A DNA stretch of 64,000 bases, from assembly GCA_035531075.1 (NCBI GenBank), contig DATKTO010000011.1, forward strand, positions 99,787 to 163,786, in the 5' to 3' direction. A program made the position numbers and the translations under genes. The stretch comes from 39-52-133 sp035531075. Its GTDB lineage: Bacteria > Pseudomonadota > Gammaproteobacteria > Burkholderiales > Gallionellaceae. This document shows positions 52,323 through 61,218 of the stretch, piece after piece. The notes below the pieces were generated by a model, which worked only from the letters and a program-made list of their open reading frames with translations, did not search any database and had not been told where the DNA came from. How positions within the stretch are numbered: position 1 is the first letter of the stretch; every line of letters begins with the position of its first letter.

Positions 52323-54470
52323 CTAATCCGCTTTAAAAGTTTCGATACCGGTTCGTATCAATTCATGCGACAGACCGAGCGCCCATGCAGCACCAACCGC
52401 AGCCAGCACGTTCTCGACCTGGAAGGCTGGTGCGCCGGTATTCAGCAAAGGAATAGAGGCTACTTCCACCAACGTCACCTCGTCTTTACCCGTGGCCAGC
52501 ACCAAGCGTCCATAACGGACAAAGACAGCTCGTCCCCCCTGATCACGGTGTTCAGTAATGGCAGCAATTTCCGGATCCAGTCCAAACAAGATCACGCTGC
52601 CATCGCAAAGTTCTGCCATTTTCAACACCAGGGGATCGCTGGCATTCAGCACTGCCACGCCGTCCGGCAGCACAATGTCCACCTGGGTACGCAGGACGTT
52701 ATAAACCTGCTCGGTATTATGAATATAGAATGTATCCAGGCCTTCGGCACCGATGATATTGGTTACCACACCCACTTGGCAGCGATCGTAGGCGACACCC
52801 TCAGAAAGAATTGCGCGTGCGCTATTGACCAATACCGCCGCATCAACCGAGCGATTGAGCAATACCTTGTGCGCAGCTGCCCATGACGCGCGGTCGCCCT
52901 TTTCGACTTGGCGCTGATCGAAATAAAGCCCTTCTCTGCAGGTCAGGCCCACATACTTTCCGCCAAGATGAAGCAAGCGACCTACCAGCCGCGCAACCGT
53001 TGATTTCCCATGCGTGCCGGTGATGCCGACAATCGGAATGCGACCACTCTCATCGGCCGGGAATAAACTGTCCACGATCGCCTCGCCGACGGGTCGCGCT
53101 TCGCCATCGGCAGGCTTAAGGTGCATCAGCAGGCCCGGCCCCGCATTCACCTCGACGATAGCACCGCGCTGCTCTGCGAACGGGCGCGACACATCTTCGA
53201 CCACCATATCCACCCCTGCAATGTCCAGCCCGACTACCCTTGCTGCCAGAGCCACAGCGGCGGCAATGGTAGGATGGACCAAATCGGTCACATCGAAGGC
53301 GACGTTACCATTGCGCTGGATCAGCACTTCCTTGCCCTTGGGCGGGATCGATTCTGGTGTAAAGCCCTGACGCTGAAGTTCAAACCTGACCGCGGGATCA
53401 TCATTGGGAAGAATAAGGCTCAACGGCTCGGCTTCCGTGATGCCCCGTCTCGGATCGACATTAATCTGCGTGTCGATTAGCTCTGTGAGCGTGGAATGCC
53501 CATCACACACAATACTTACCGATTCGCCGCGAGCGGCAGCAACAACCTTGCCATCCACTACCAGCAGACGGTGTTCATTGCCGCGCACGAAGCGCTCTAC
53601 AATCACACCACTGCCTTCATCGAGGGCCAGTTTATAGGCGGATACAACTTCCTCCCGCGTCATCAATTCGGTCGTCACACCGCGGCCATGGTTGCCATCG
53701 CGCGGCTTGACCACAACCGGAACACCAATCTCTTCAGCCGCTTCCCACGCATCCTCCGGACTCGCCACCAGGCGCCCCTCGGGAACCGGCACACCGCATG
53801 CCTGCAACAGGCTTTTTGTCAGATCCTTGTCGCTGGATATGCTCTCTGCAATTGCGCTGGTCTGATCGGTCTCCGCCGTCCATATGCGGTGCTGGCGCAC
53901 ACCATAACCCAGCTGCACCAGGTTGCCTTCATTCAGGCGGATAGACGGGATTTTTCGGTCGCTTGCAGCATTGACAATACATGCCGTGCTGGGACCCAGG
54001 CAATAGAAATCCGCGATATCACGCAGGCGTTCAATGGTGGAAGGGACGTCATAGGGTCTGTCCTCTATCGCTGCCATCACCAGATCACGCGCAGCTTCAA
54101 GACAAGCCCTGCTCACGGTTGCGTGACGCGAACGCACGACCACCTTGTACACGCCGCGTGTGGATGTCTCGCGCGCCTTGCCGAAACCTGTTTGCATGCC
54201 AGCCAGATTTTGCAACTCAATCGTGACGTGTTCCAGAATATGTCCGGGCCAGGTGCCCTCACGCAAGCGCAGCAAGAAACCGCCCTTTTCGCCGATACCG
54301 CAGCGGTGCTCTTCCAGAGCGGGCAGCCATGACGTCAACCGTTCATAAAATCCGGGGATGGTATTAGAGGGGGAATCTTCCAGAGCACCGATATCGACCC
54401 AGGCTTCCAGCACCGGGCGATATGTCCAAATATTTGGGCCGTGCAGAGGCATGACTTTAAGAAATTTCAT
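52323..54470 (-). CDS. Cyanophycin synthetase, shorter paralogue (CphA')
   Basis: A 715-residue CphA relative. It has the N-terminal domain (MKFLKVMPLHGPNIWTYRPVLEAWVDIGALEDSPSNTIPGF), the ATP-grasp domain (VVKPRDGNHGRGVTTE; EVNAGPGLLMHL) and a Mur-like P-loop GITGTHGKSTVARL, but stops near FKAD about 140 residues before the normal end, without the C-terminal Mur subdomain that holds DYGHNPDAI. This truncation is known for CphA' proteins in betaproteobacteria. It may act with CphA in one complex or on the dipeptide. The ATG at 54470 has GGAAA in place; the frame is open from 54485. It is the first gene on the minus strand, divergent from the ABC transporter. Confidence 0.9.
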   Translation of the reverse strand: MKFLKVMPLHGPNIWTYRPVLEAWVDIGALEDSPSNTIPGFYERLTSWLPALEEHRCGIGEKGGFLLRLREGTWPGHILEHVTIELQNLAGMQTGFGKARETSTRGVYKVVVRSRHATVSRACLEAARDLVMAAIEDRPYDVPSTIERLRDIADFYCLGPSTACIVNAASDRKIPSIRLNEGNLVQLGYGVRQHRIWTAETDQTSAIAESISSDKDLTKSLLQACGVPVPEGRLVASPEDAWEAAEEIGVPVVVKPRDGNHGRGVTTELMTREEVVSAYKLALDEGSGVIVERFVRGNEHRLLVVDGKVVAAARGESVSIVCDGHSTLTELIDTQINVDPRRGITEAEPLSLILPNDDPAVRFELQRQGFTPESIPPKGKEVLIQRNGNVAFDVTDLVHPTIAAAVALAARVVGLDIAGVDMVVEDVSRPFAEQRGAIVEVNAGPGLLMHLKPADGEARPVGEAIVDSLFPADESGRIPIVGITGTHGKSTVARLVGRLLHLGGKYVGLTCREGLYFDQRQVEKGDRASWAAAHKVLLNRSVDAAVLVNSARAILSEGVAYDRCQVGVVTNIIGAEGLDTFYIHNTEQVYNVLRTQVDIVLPDGVAVLNASDPLVLKMAELCDGSVILFGLDPEIAAITEHRDQGGRAVFVRYGRLVLATGKDEVTLVEVASIPLLNTGAPAFQVENVLAAVGAAWALGLSHELIRTGIETFKAD

Positions 54471-54485
54471 GCCATTATTTTCCAT

Positions 54486-54803
54486 GCTTTAAAATTGGGG
54501 AAATCTTCTTTAGACAAGACAAAAATGTAACATATTGATTGTTTCGAAATAAACGCGCTAAACGGATTTAGGTTTACCGCCGGTGTAAATATATAATCTA
54601 AAGTCTTATTCGCTCATCAGGCTGTACGCTGGCACGCCCAGCAAGTAAACTGCGAAACAACCGGCGTACCCGGCCTTATCGGGCCTGATAATCGACAACA
54701 ACACAATAAAGCAGAGCATCGTACAATTTTCTATTTTAAACCATCCTCGGCTTCTTTTTTCGGCTTTAAAATTTATTAATCAACAATCCGGCATCTAACC
54801 ACC
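54486..54803. other. Divergent promoter region of the cyanophycin locus
   Basis: A 318-base gap, AT-rich at both ends, between the leftward cphA'-cphA genes and the rightward ABC/DUF1854 genes. It should carry both promoters. I see no clear operator; the GC-rich middle (about 54640-54690) has only short weak stems. No gene is supported. Confidence 0.55.
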
Positions 54804-57104
54804 ATGAACGCTTACCCCCATTCAGTATCCTCAGGCATGCCTTTACCCGAGGCCAGCCGTGCAGAAGTGGCGCAGCAACTGGCTGAAAGTGAGCAACTGC
54901 TGGCATGGATGGAGGGCGACCTGGATGAAAATCTGCATTTCACCCAGTTCCTGCTGCTGGTAAGCGACACAAGAGTTTTGGCAAAATCCGCAACTGACAC
55001 CTCATGGCATGAATTCCGCTACCAAAAGGGGTTCACCCTGCAGCGTCATGATCATGCCGGTGTAGGCAGCCTGGAGTTGTTTGACGGCGAATCGCGCCTC
55101 GCCTGTTGGCGCTACACGCTGGCTCACAATACTGCCGCACAACGGGTCGCGACATGCTTCGAACAGCAACTCGCCGATTTCCTGGCCGAACGCCCTGTCA
55201 GCCGTCCGGCAGAATCAATTTGTCCGAATTGTCAGGCGCCGCTGGCACCGGGTCAGGAAGAGTGCCCCGTCTGCGCCACTACTTCTCATACCCCGCCTTC
55301 AACCTGGGTGCTATTCCGGCTGTGGCAATTCGCCCGACCCTACAAGGGGCAATTACTGCTGGGCTTTATGCTCACCCTGGCCGCTACCGCTGCGACCATG
55401 GTGCCGCCTTACCTGACCATGCCGCTGATGGACAAAGTGTTGATTCCCTATCAGAACGGCGCACCGATCGACTATGGCGTGGTCTTGATGCTGCTTTCCG
55501 GGCTGCTGGGTTCCGCCCTGGTGGCTTGGGGCCTGGGCTGGTGGCGCACTTACATCCTTGCGCTGGTCAGTGAGCGCATCGGAGCCGACCTGCGCACCAA
55601 CACCTACGAGCACCTGATGCGCTTATCCCTGGAATATTTTGGCGGCAAACGCACCGGAGACCTGATGACACGCATCGGTTCCGAGACTGATCGAATCTGC
55701 GTATTTTTGTCCATGCATCTGCTGGATTTCGCCACTGACGTGCTGATGATTATCATGACCGCGGTGATACTGTTCTCCATCAATCCCTGGCTGGCGCTGG
55801 CGACCCTGATTCCCCTGCCTTTCATTGCGTGGATGATCCATATGGTGCGCGACAAACTGCGTACCGGCTTTGAGAAAATAGACCGTGTATGGTCGGAAGT
55901 AACCAATGTGCTGGCCGATACCATCCCCGGCATACGCGTGGTGAAAGCATTTGCACAGGAAAAACGCGAAACCATCCGCTTTCGCGAGGCCAACCAGCAC
56001 AACCTCGCGGTCAATGACAGACTCAATAAAATATGGTCACTGTTTACCCCGACCATTACCCTGCTGACCGAATTCGGTTTGCTGGTGGTGTGGGCCTTCG
56101 GCATCTGGCTGGTCGCGCAAAATGAGATCACGGTGGGTGTACTGGTCGCGTTCCTGGCTTACATCGGCCGCTTCTATGCGCGACTGGATTCGATGAGCCG
56201 CATCGTTTCGGTGACGCAAAAGGCCGCGGCTGGCGCAAAGCGCATCTTCGACATACTCGATCATGTATCCAGCGTCCCGGAAACGATTAATCCGGTCCAC
56301 CTCGCGGAAGTCAAAGGCGGCATCGAGTTGCGCAATGCCGGCTTCCGTTATGGCAATCGAACCGTCACTCGCGGCATCAACCTGACCATCGCTCCCGGCG
56401 AAATGATCGGCCTGGTGGGCCACAGCGGATCAGGCAAAAGCACGCTGGTTAACCTGATCTGCCGCTTCTACGATGTCACCGAGGGCTCTGTCCGTCTGGA
56501 CGGGGTCGATATCCGCTCCCTGCCCGTATCCGAATATCGGCGCAACATCGGCCTGGTATTGCAGGAGCCGTTTTTATTCTTTGGCACGATTGCAGAAAAT
56601 ATCGCCTACGGCAAACCGAATGCCACGCGCAAGGAAATCGTGGCGGCTGCCCGGGCCGCGCATGCGCATGAGTTCATCCTGCGTTTGCCGCAGGGCTACG
56701 ATTCACTGGTGGGAGAACGCGGCCAGTCATTGTCCGGCGGCGAACGCCAGCGTATTTCCATCGCCCGTGCGCTGCTGATCGATCCGCGCATACTTATTCT
56801 GGATGAAGCCACCTCGTCGGTGGACTCGGCCACCGAAAAAGAAATCCAGAAAGCCCTGGATAATCTGGTGCAGGGACGCACCACGATTGCCATCGCGCAC
56901 CGGCTTTCCACGCTGCGAAAAGCCGACCGACTGGTTGTGCTCGATCGCGGACAAGTGTTAGAGGTGGGCAATCATGACGAGCTGATGGCGCGCGAGGGCG
57001 CTTATTTCCGCCTCTACCAGGCACAGGCGCGCAATGTGGACACTGACATGGACGATGTCTCCGACAAAAAAGATGAGATCAAAGGAGCGCATAACTATGA
57101 ATAA
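54804..57104 (+). CDS. Cyanophycin-associated ABC transporter (fused permease/ATPase)
   Basis: A 766-residue half-transporter. Residues 1-130 are a soluble N-terminal domain resembling DUF1854; about 135-160 is a zinc ribbon CPNCQAPLAPGQEECPVC; about 165-460 is a six-helix ABC permease domain; about 490-740 is the ATPase (Walker A GHSGSGKST, LSGGE signature, Walker B ILILDEATSSVD). It is the 'cyanophycin metabolism-associated ABC transporter' type, by its zinc ribbon and neighbours. It would work as a homodimer in the membrane; substrate unknown, possibly a cyanophycin precursor or product. It overlaps the DUF1854 gene by 8 bases. Confidence 0.92.
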   Translation: MNAYPHSVSSGMPLPEASRAEVAQQLAESEQLLAWMEGDLDENLHFTQFLLLVSDTRVLAKSATDTSWHEFRYQKGFTLQRHDHAGVGSLELFDGESRLACWRYTLAHNTAAQRVATCFEQQLADFLAERPVSRPAESICPNCQAPLAPGQEECPVCATTSHTPPSTWVLFRLWQFARPYKGQLLLGFMLTLAATAATMVPPYLTMPLMDKVLIPYQNGAPIDYGVVLMLLSGLLGSALVAWGLGWWRTYILALVSERIGADLRTNTYEHLMRLSLEYFGGKRTGDLMTRIGSETDRICVFLSMHLLDFATDVLMIIMTAVILFSINPWLALATLIPLPFIAWMIHMVRDKLRTGFEKIDRVWSEVTNVLADTIPGIRVVKAFAQEKRETIRFREANQHNLAVNDRLNKIWSLFTPTITLLTEFGLLVVWAFGIWLVAQNEITVGVLVAFLAYIGRFYARLDSMSRIVSVTQKAAAGAKRIFDILDHVSSVPETINPVHLAEVKGGIELRNAGFRYGNRTVTRGINLTIAPGEMIGLVGHSGSGKSTLVNLICRFYDVTEGSVRLDGVDIRSLPVSEYRRNIGLVLQEPFLFFGTIAENIAYGKPNATRKEIVAAARAAHAHEFILRLPQGYDSLVGERGQSLSGGERQRISIARALLIDPRILILDEATSSVDSATEKEIQKALDNLVQGRTTIAIAHRLSTLRKADRLVVLDRGQVLEVGNHDELMAREGAYFRLYQAQARNVDTDMDDVSDKKDEIKGAHNYE

Positions 57105-57564
57105 CAACTTCCAATTGCATAGGAATTCATCTGGCCGCCTGGTTTATGCCGATATGGGCGGTACCCTGCATGAAGGCGTGATTCCTGTGCATGCCTTCCC
57201 CATCAGCGCGCCTGCAGAGGGCGTGTCACTGGTCGACGCAGACGGACATGAACTGGTCTGGATCGACAGCCTAACTGACTTGCCGGCCAACACCCGCAAC
57301 ATTTTGCAAGAAGAACTGGCACGCCGCGAATTCATTCCGGAAATTCACGGCATACGCAAGGTGTCGACTTTTGCCACCCCCAGCGTATGGGAAGTAGAAA
57401 CAGACCGTGGTCGCACCAGCTTTATACTTAAGGGGGAAGATGATATTCGACGCCTTAACCATAACACCCTGCTCATCGCAGACAGCAACGGCATCCATTA
57501 CCTGATTCGCGATACCCAGCAGCTGGATAAAGACAGCCGAAAATTGCTGGATCGTTTCCTATGA
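57097..57564 (+). CDS. Cyanophycin-associated DUF1854 protein
   Basis: A 155-residue protein matching DUF1854: DMGGTLHEGVIPVHAFPISAPAEGVSLVDADGHELVWIDSLTDLP, then RREFIPEIHGIRKVSTFATPSVWEVETDRGRTSFILKGEDDIRRL. It is found with the zinc-ribbon ABC transporter in betaproteobacterial cyanophycin loci. The ATG at 57097 overlaps the transporter's end by 8 bases and has AAAGGAG ahead, which decides the start against the longer frame. Cytosolic, function unknown; probably an accessory protein of the transporter. Confidence 0.9.
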   Translation: MNNNFQLHRNSSGRLVYADMGGTLHEGVIPVHAFPISAPAEGVSLVDADGHELVWIDSLTDLPANTRNILQEELARREFIPEIHGIRKVSTFATPSVWEVETDRGRTSFILKGEDDIRRLNHNTLLIADSNGIHYLIRDTQQLDKDSRKLLDRFL

Positions 57565-57933
57565 CTCGCGGGACATGTGAAATTCGCCCACCCACTGCCC
57601 GCGTTTAAAATCTATAAACAGCTTTTTGGGCACAAAAGCTTCCGGCCTGACAGCCTGAAAATCTTCCAGTGGCGGCTCATCCTCAACCTCGCTCACGCTG
57701 CAAGCTTTGGTCACGACCGGCCTGAAGCCTACGGTAAGCCGGGGTGTCACTGACACTGAATATTGCAGAGACGGATTGCGGTTAAATCTCACCACCTTGC
57801 GAATCAGGCAACTGAAGTAGAGCTCCATTTCAACCAGCAGCGGTGAAGACAGCGCACCCATCGCTTTATCCGCCGCAACACTCCATTCCACCAAAACTTT
57901 TTTGCCGAGAATTTCTGCTGTCGCTTGCATCAT
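57559..57933 (-). CDS. Hypothetical protein
   Basis: A 124-residue protein with no recognised domain; its middle is mixed beta-strand and basic (LYFSCLIRKVVRFNRNPSLQYSVSVTPRLTVGF), its end VPKKLFIDFKRGQWVGEFHM. The ATG at 57933 is preceded by GGGAG, five bases away; the frame is open from 57975. Its 3' end overlaps the convergent DUF1854 gene by six bases. Confidence 0.6.
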   Translation of the reverse strand: MMQATAEILGKKVLVEWSVAADKAMGALSSPLLVEMELYFSCLIRKVVRFNRNPSLQYSVSVTPRLTVGFRPVVTKACSVSEVEDEPPLEDFQAVRPEAFVPKKLFIDFKRGQWVGEFHMSRES

Positions 57934-58055
57934 TGACTCCCAATCGTGAACCATGCGCAACGAGTATATCAGCATGAACGGGAACGACGGGCAGCAGCCA
58001 TGAAATCAAATGCCGGAAGCACAATGACATTTGAATAAACTGAATGGAAACAATA

Positions 58056-58131
58056 TGGAGCGGGAAAAGAGGCTCGAACTCTCGACCTATACCTTGGCAA
58101 GGTATCGCTCTACCAACTGAGCTATTCCCGC
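58056..58131 (-). tRNA. tRNA-Gly (GCC)
   Basis: A 76-base tRNA on the minus strand. The acceptor arms GCGGGAA and TTCCCGC pair, the D-arm is GCTC...GAGC, the anticodon stem ATACC/GGTAT holds the loop TTGCCAA with anticodon GCC, and the T-arm is GAGAG-TTCGAGC-CTCTT. The 3' CCA is encoded. It lies alone between the hypothetical gene and the chemoreceptor; no integrase or att-site repeat is visible. Confidence 0.97.
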
Positions 58132-58313
58132 AAAAAACAGAAAAGTGAAATTCGATTTACTATTGGAACACGATACAGAATGGAATCGAATGACCCTTCC
58201 AGAATCGCGCATCTTCAAGCAGAAAAACACAGGAACAAACTATAGCATTATTCTGCAGAAAATGAAATTGAAAAAATCGTCACGGGGATAAATCAGCTGC
58301 AATTTCTTCCCGG

Positions 58314-59942
58314 CTAAACTTTAAATCTTGATACCAGCGTCTGCATTTTTGAGGCGAGCAATTCGAGGTTGTTCGCGGCGTTAGACGTTTCTGCAACAGC
58401 GACGTTGTTATCTTCAGTCATACGCGCGATACGTTCGATGTTTTGCGCAATTTCATTACTTGCGGCCTTCTGCTCGCCGATGGAATGTGAAATCTCGTCC
58501 ACACTCTGGTTTGCATGGCCGACGCTGCCGGTAGCCTCTCCCAGGCCCATGGCTACATGCTCCATATAGTCCTGGCTCCTCAGCAAAGCCTGCCGGCTGC
58601 GTTCAATCGACTTCTCAACGTTGGCCGATTGTTCGCCCAGGGTTTTGGTTACAGCATCGATATCACCCGCCGATTTTGCAGATTTCTCGGCCAGTTTGCG
58701 CACCTCGTCGGCAACGACGGCAAAACCGCGCCCCTGCTCTCCGGCTCTGGCTGCTTCGATCGCCGCATTAAGCGCAAGCAAATTGGTTTGATCGGCAATC
58801 TCTTTGACCTGCAGCGTCATGCTGGTGATCAGATTGCTGCTCTGCATAAATACATTCACGGATTGAGATATCTCGGTGACTGAAGACTCTACTGTATCTA
58901 TTTCACCGAGTAGCTGGGAAAGCCGCTCATTCCCTTCACGGGTATGCTCCAGACTCGTGTTGGACAGCTGCCGCATTGCCGCTGCGGCGTCCGCAATCGA
59001 TGAGATACTGACTGTCATCTCTTCGACCGCGGCAGCGGTCGAAGAGGCTGCATCGCTCTGTTTGTGCGAAGCATCGGAAACCTGTGCAGCCGTTGCAGAA
59101 AGTTCTGTAGCAGAACTTGAAAGTTCATCTCCGTTTGCGCGCACCTGTTTGATAATATTCTGTAGCTGCCCCATAAACCGATTGAATGCCTCGGCCATGC
59201 GCCCGACTTCGTCCTGGGAATTGATCGGCATGCGTTGCGTCAGATCACCCTCGCCAGACGCCAGCCTGGACATGGCTGATGCAACCATATCAAGAGAGCG
59301 CTTGACACCTTCCGCGACCAGCATGACCACGATGGTGCCAATGAGCAGCGCAATGACGCCAATTACCACGCTTATAATCAGCGAGGTCTGCGCCTTGCCA
59401 GTAATGCGGATCTTGGTTTCCTGGGTTGCTTTTTCGAGATCCGAAATTGACTTCAGCAGCACTTCTCGCGTGAGGCGCCACGCCGGTGTTTCCTCATCAT
59501 TCAGGCGCTTGATTGCCTCAGTCTGATTGGAATTCACGCTTTCCAGCACACGCTGCCGCGCAGCCAAAGTATTTTTCCATTTTTCGCCAATCTCTGTGGC
59601 AATTGCGCGCCAGGCGGGATCGGCCTGGGTAAGTCTGGTGGCAATCAGAAAAGCATCGTCAAAATCCTTGTAGGATTTCTCCAGGTTGGCGATCCCTCTC
59701 TTGTCCAGAGACGGATTAAGCACGATATTGCGCAGCGCCTGCCCCCCTTGCAGGCCCTGCGCATACATATTTGAGAAAGCTTGCAGCCTTGCCTGGTCTT
59801 CTTCCACAAAGGAATTAAAGCTGCTGCTGATGCTCGCCAGACTTGTCAAGGCTACACCGAGTGCAATAGCGACCAGGAGACAGGCGCCCGATACAGCAAG
59901 CAGGAGTTTGATGCGAATACTGCTGGTAATAAATTTGAACAT
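58314..59942 (-). CDS. Methyl-accepting chemotaxis protein
   Basis: A 542-residue chemoreceptor. One helix near residues 10-32, a periplasmic four-helix-bundle sensor of the 4HB_MCP type (about 35-190), a second helix (about 190-212), HAMP (about 212-265), then the cytoplasmic coiled coil. The signalling tip IADQTNLLALNAAIEAARAGEQGRGFAVVADEVRKLAEKS is intact. It passes signals to CheA/CheW. No Che genes are nearby. No CheR/CheB C-terminal tether is seen. Possible ligands are small molecules, not readable here. Confidence 0.94.
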   Translation of the reverse strand: MFKFITSSIRIKLLLAVSGACLLVAIALGVALTSLASISSSFNSFVEEDQARLQAFSNMYAQGLQGGQALRNIVLNPSLDKRGIANLEKSYKDFDDAFLIATRLTQADPAWRAIATEIGEKWKNTLAARQRVLESVNSNQTEAIKRLNDEETPAWRLTREVLLKSISDLEKATQETKIRITGKAQTSLIISVVIGVIALLIGTIVVMLVAEGVKRSLDMVASAMSRLASGEGDLTQRMPINSQDEVGRMAEAFNRFMGQLQNIIKQVRANGDELSSSATELSATAAQVSDASHKQSDAASSTAAAVEEMTVSISSIADAAAAMRQLSNTSLEHTREGNERLSQLLGEIDTVESSVTEISQSVNVFMQSSNLITSMTLQVKEIADQTNLLALNAAIEAARAGEQGRGFAVVADEVRKLAEKSAKSAGDIDAVTKTLGEQSANVEKSIERSRQALLRSQDYMEHVAMGLGEATGSVGHANQSVDEISHSIGEQKAASNEIAQNIERIARMTEDNNVAVAETSNAANNLELLASKMQTLVSRFKV

Positions 59943-60189
59943 TTTACGTCCTCCGGAATAACTAAATGCGATCTGGCCAGTGAGTAGAATTGCTGCAAAA
60001 ACTCACCGGAAATGCATTTTTTGTTTTTATAATTACAATTGTATTGATTGATATCGGCAACAAGCGGGATTTCTTTAACGATGAACGTGACGCTTGATAA
60101 CCCGCTCATATTACTTCATTATCCTCTTTGCCTGACTGCTGATCACTGGCAGAATGTCCTCATTATCAATCACTGCATTGGAGGTTGTT

Positions 60190-61173
60190 ATGAAAGCCCC
60201 TATACGTATTACAGTTACTGGTGCAGCTGGTCAAATTTGTTACAGTCTTCTGTTCCGCATCGCCAACGGCGATATGCTCGGACCCGAACAGCCCATCATC
60301 CTGCAACTGCTCGACATCCCGCAGGCCCAGCCCATGCTACGCGGGGTGGCGATGGAACTGGAAGACTGCGTATTTCCGATGCTGCAACAGGTGATCATTA
60401 CGGATGATCCAAGAGTCGCCTTCCGCGACACCGAAGTCGCACTGCTGGTCGGCGCGCGCCCTCGCGGCAAGGGCATGGAGCGCAAGGATCTGATACAGGC
60501 CAACGGCCCGATCTTTGCCGAACAGGGTCGCATCTTGAATGAAGTGGCCGCACGCCATGTCAAGGTGATGGTGGTGGGCAATCCGGCCAACACCAATGCG
60601 CTGATTACAATGAAAAATGCGCAGGACCTTGACCCCAGAAATTTCAGCGCAATGATGCGCCTCGATCATAACCGCGGCATCGAGCAAGTCGCACTCAAGC
60701 TATTCCAGCCGATACGAGATATCCAGAAAATGGTGGTATGGGGCAATCATTCCGGCACACAGTATCCCGACATTTCGCACATGGAAATTCGCGGGCGCAA
60801 GGTGATGGATCTGCTGCCTGATCCCGGCTGGGTCGAAAAGGAATTCATTCCCACCGTGCAAAAGCGCGGCGCGGCGGTGATCGAAGCGCGCGGCCTGTCG
60901 AGCGCGGCCAGCGCGGCCAATGCGGCTATCGGCCACGTGCACGACTGGCTGTTGCACTCCCACCACAACGATTGGGTATCCATGAGCGTGCCGTCCGATG
61001 GCAGCTACGGCATTCCGGAAGGCGTGCTGTATGGCTTTCCCGTCACCTGCCGCAATGGTCACTACAGCATCGTCCAGGGGCTGCCTATCAGCGAGCTGGG
61101 ACAAAAACACATGCAGGACAGCTTGAAAGAGTTGCAGGAAGAACGCGAGCATGTGAAACACCTGCTGGGCTGA
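60190..61173 (+). CDS. mdh: Malate dehydrogenase
   Basis: A 327-residue NAD-dependent MDH of the bacterial type-2 class: ITVTGAAGQICYSLLFRIANGDMLGPEQPIILQLLDIPQAQPMLRGVAMELEDCVFP. Catalytic motifs are VGNPANTNALI, RLDHNRGIEQVA (Arg/Asp) and WGNHSGTQYPDISH with the active-site His. It interconverts malate and oxaloacetate in the TCA cycle, in the cytosol. Start 60190 is set by GGAGG eight bases ahead; the frame is open from 60154. It is followed by the NMT1/GGDEF gene after 45 bases in the same direction, though the two need not be functionally linked. Confidence 0.96.
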   Translation: MKAPIRITVTGAAGQICYSLLFRIANGDMLGPEQPIILQLLDIPQAQPMLRGVAMELEDCVFPMLQQVIITDDPRVAFRDTEVALLVGARPRGKGMERKDLIQANGPIFAEQGRILNEVAARHVKVMVVGNPANTNALITMKNAQDLDPRNFSAMMRLDHNRGIEQVALKLFQPIRDIQKMVVWGNHSGTQYPDISHMEIRGRKVMDLLPDPGWVEKEFIPTVQKRGAAVIEARGLSSAASAANAAIGHVHDWLLHSHHNDWVSMSVPSDGSYGIPEGVLYGFPVTCRNGHYSIVQGLPISELGQKHMQDSLKELQEEREHVKHLLG

Positions 61174-61218
61174 TTTGCGAAAAGGCAATGCAGCTTTGAG
61201 CCCTTCAATCCCCCCCCT

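Noticed and set aside
54640..54690. Possible sigma-54 promoter around TGGCACG in the cyanophycin divergent region
   Set aside because: The GG to GC distance is 8 rather than 10 bases, so it does not fit the -24/-12 rule.
58056..58131. tRNA-Gly as an integration site of a genomic island
   Set aside because: No integrase gene and no repeat of the tRNA 3' end is visible on either side.
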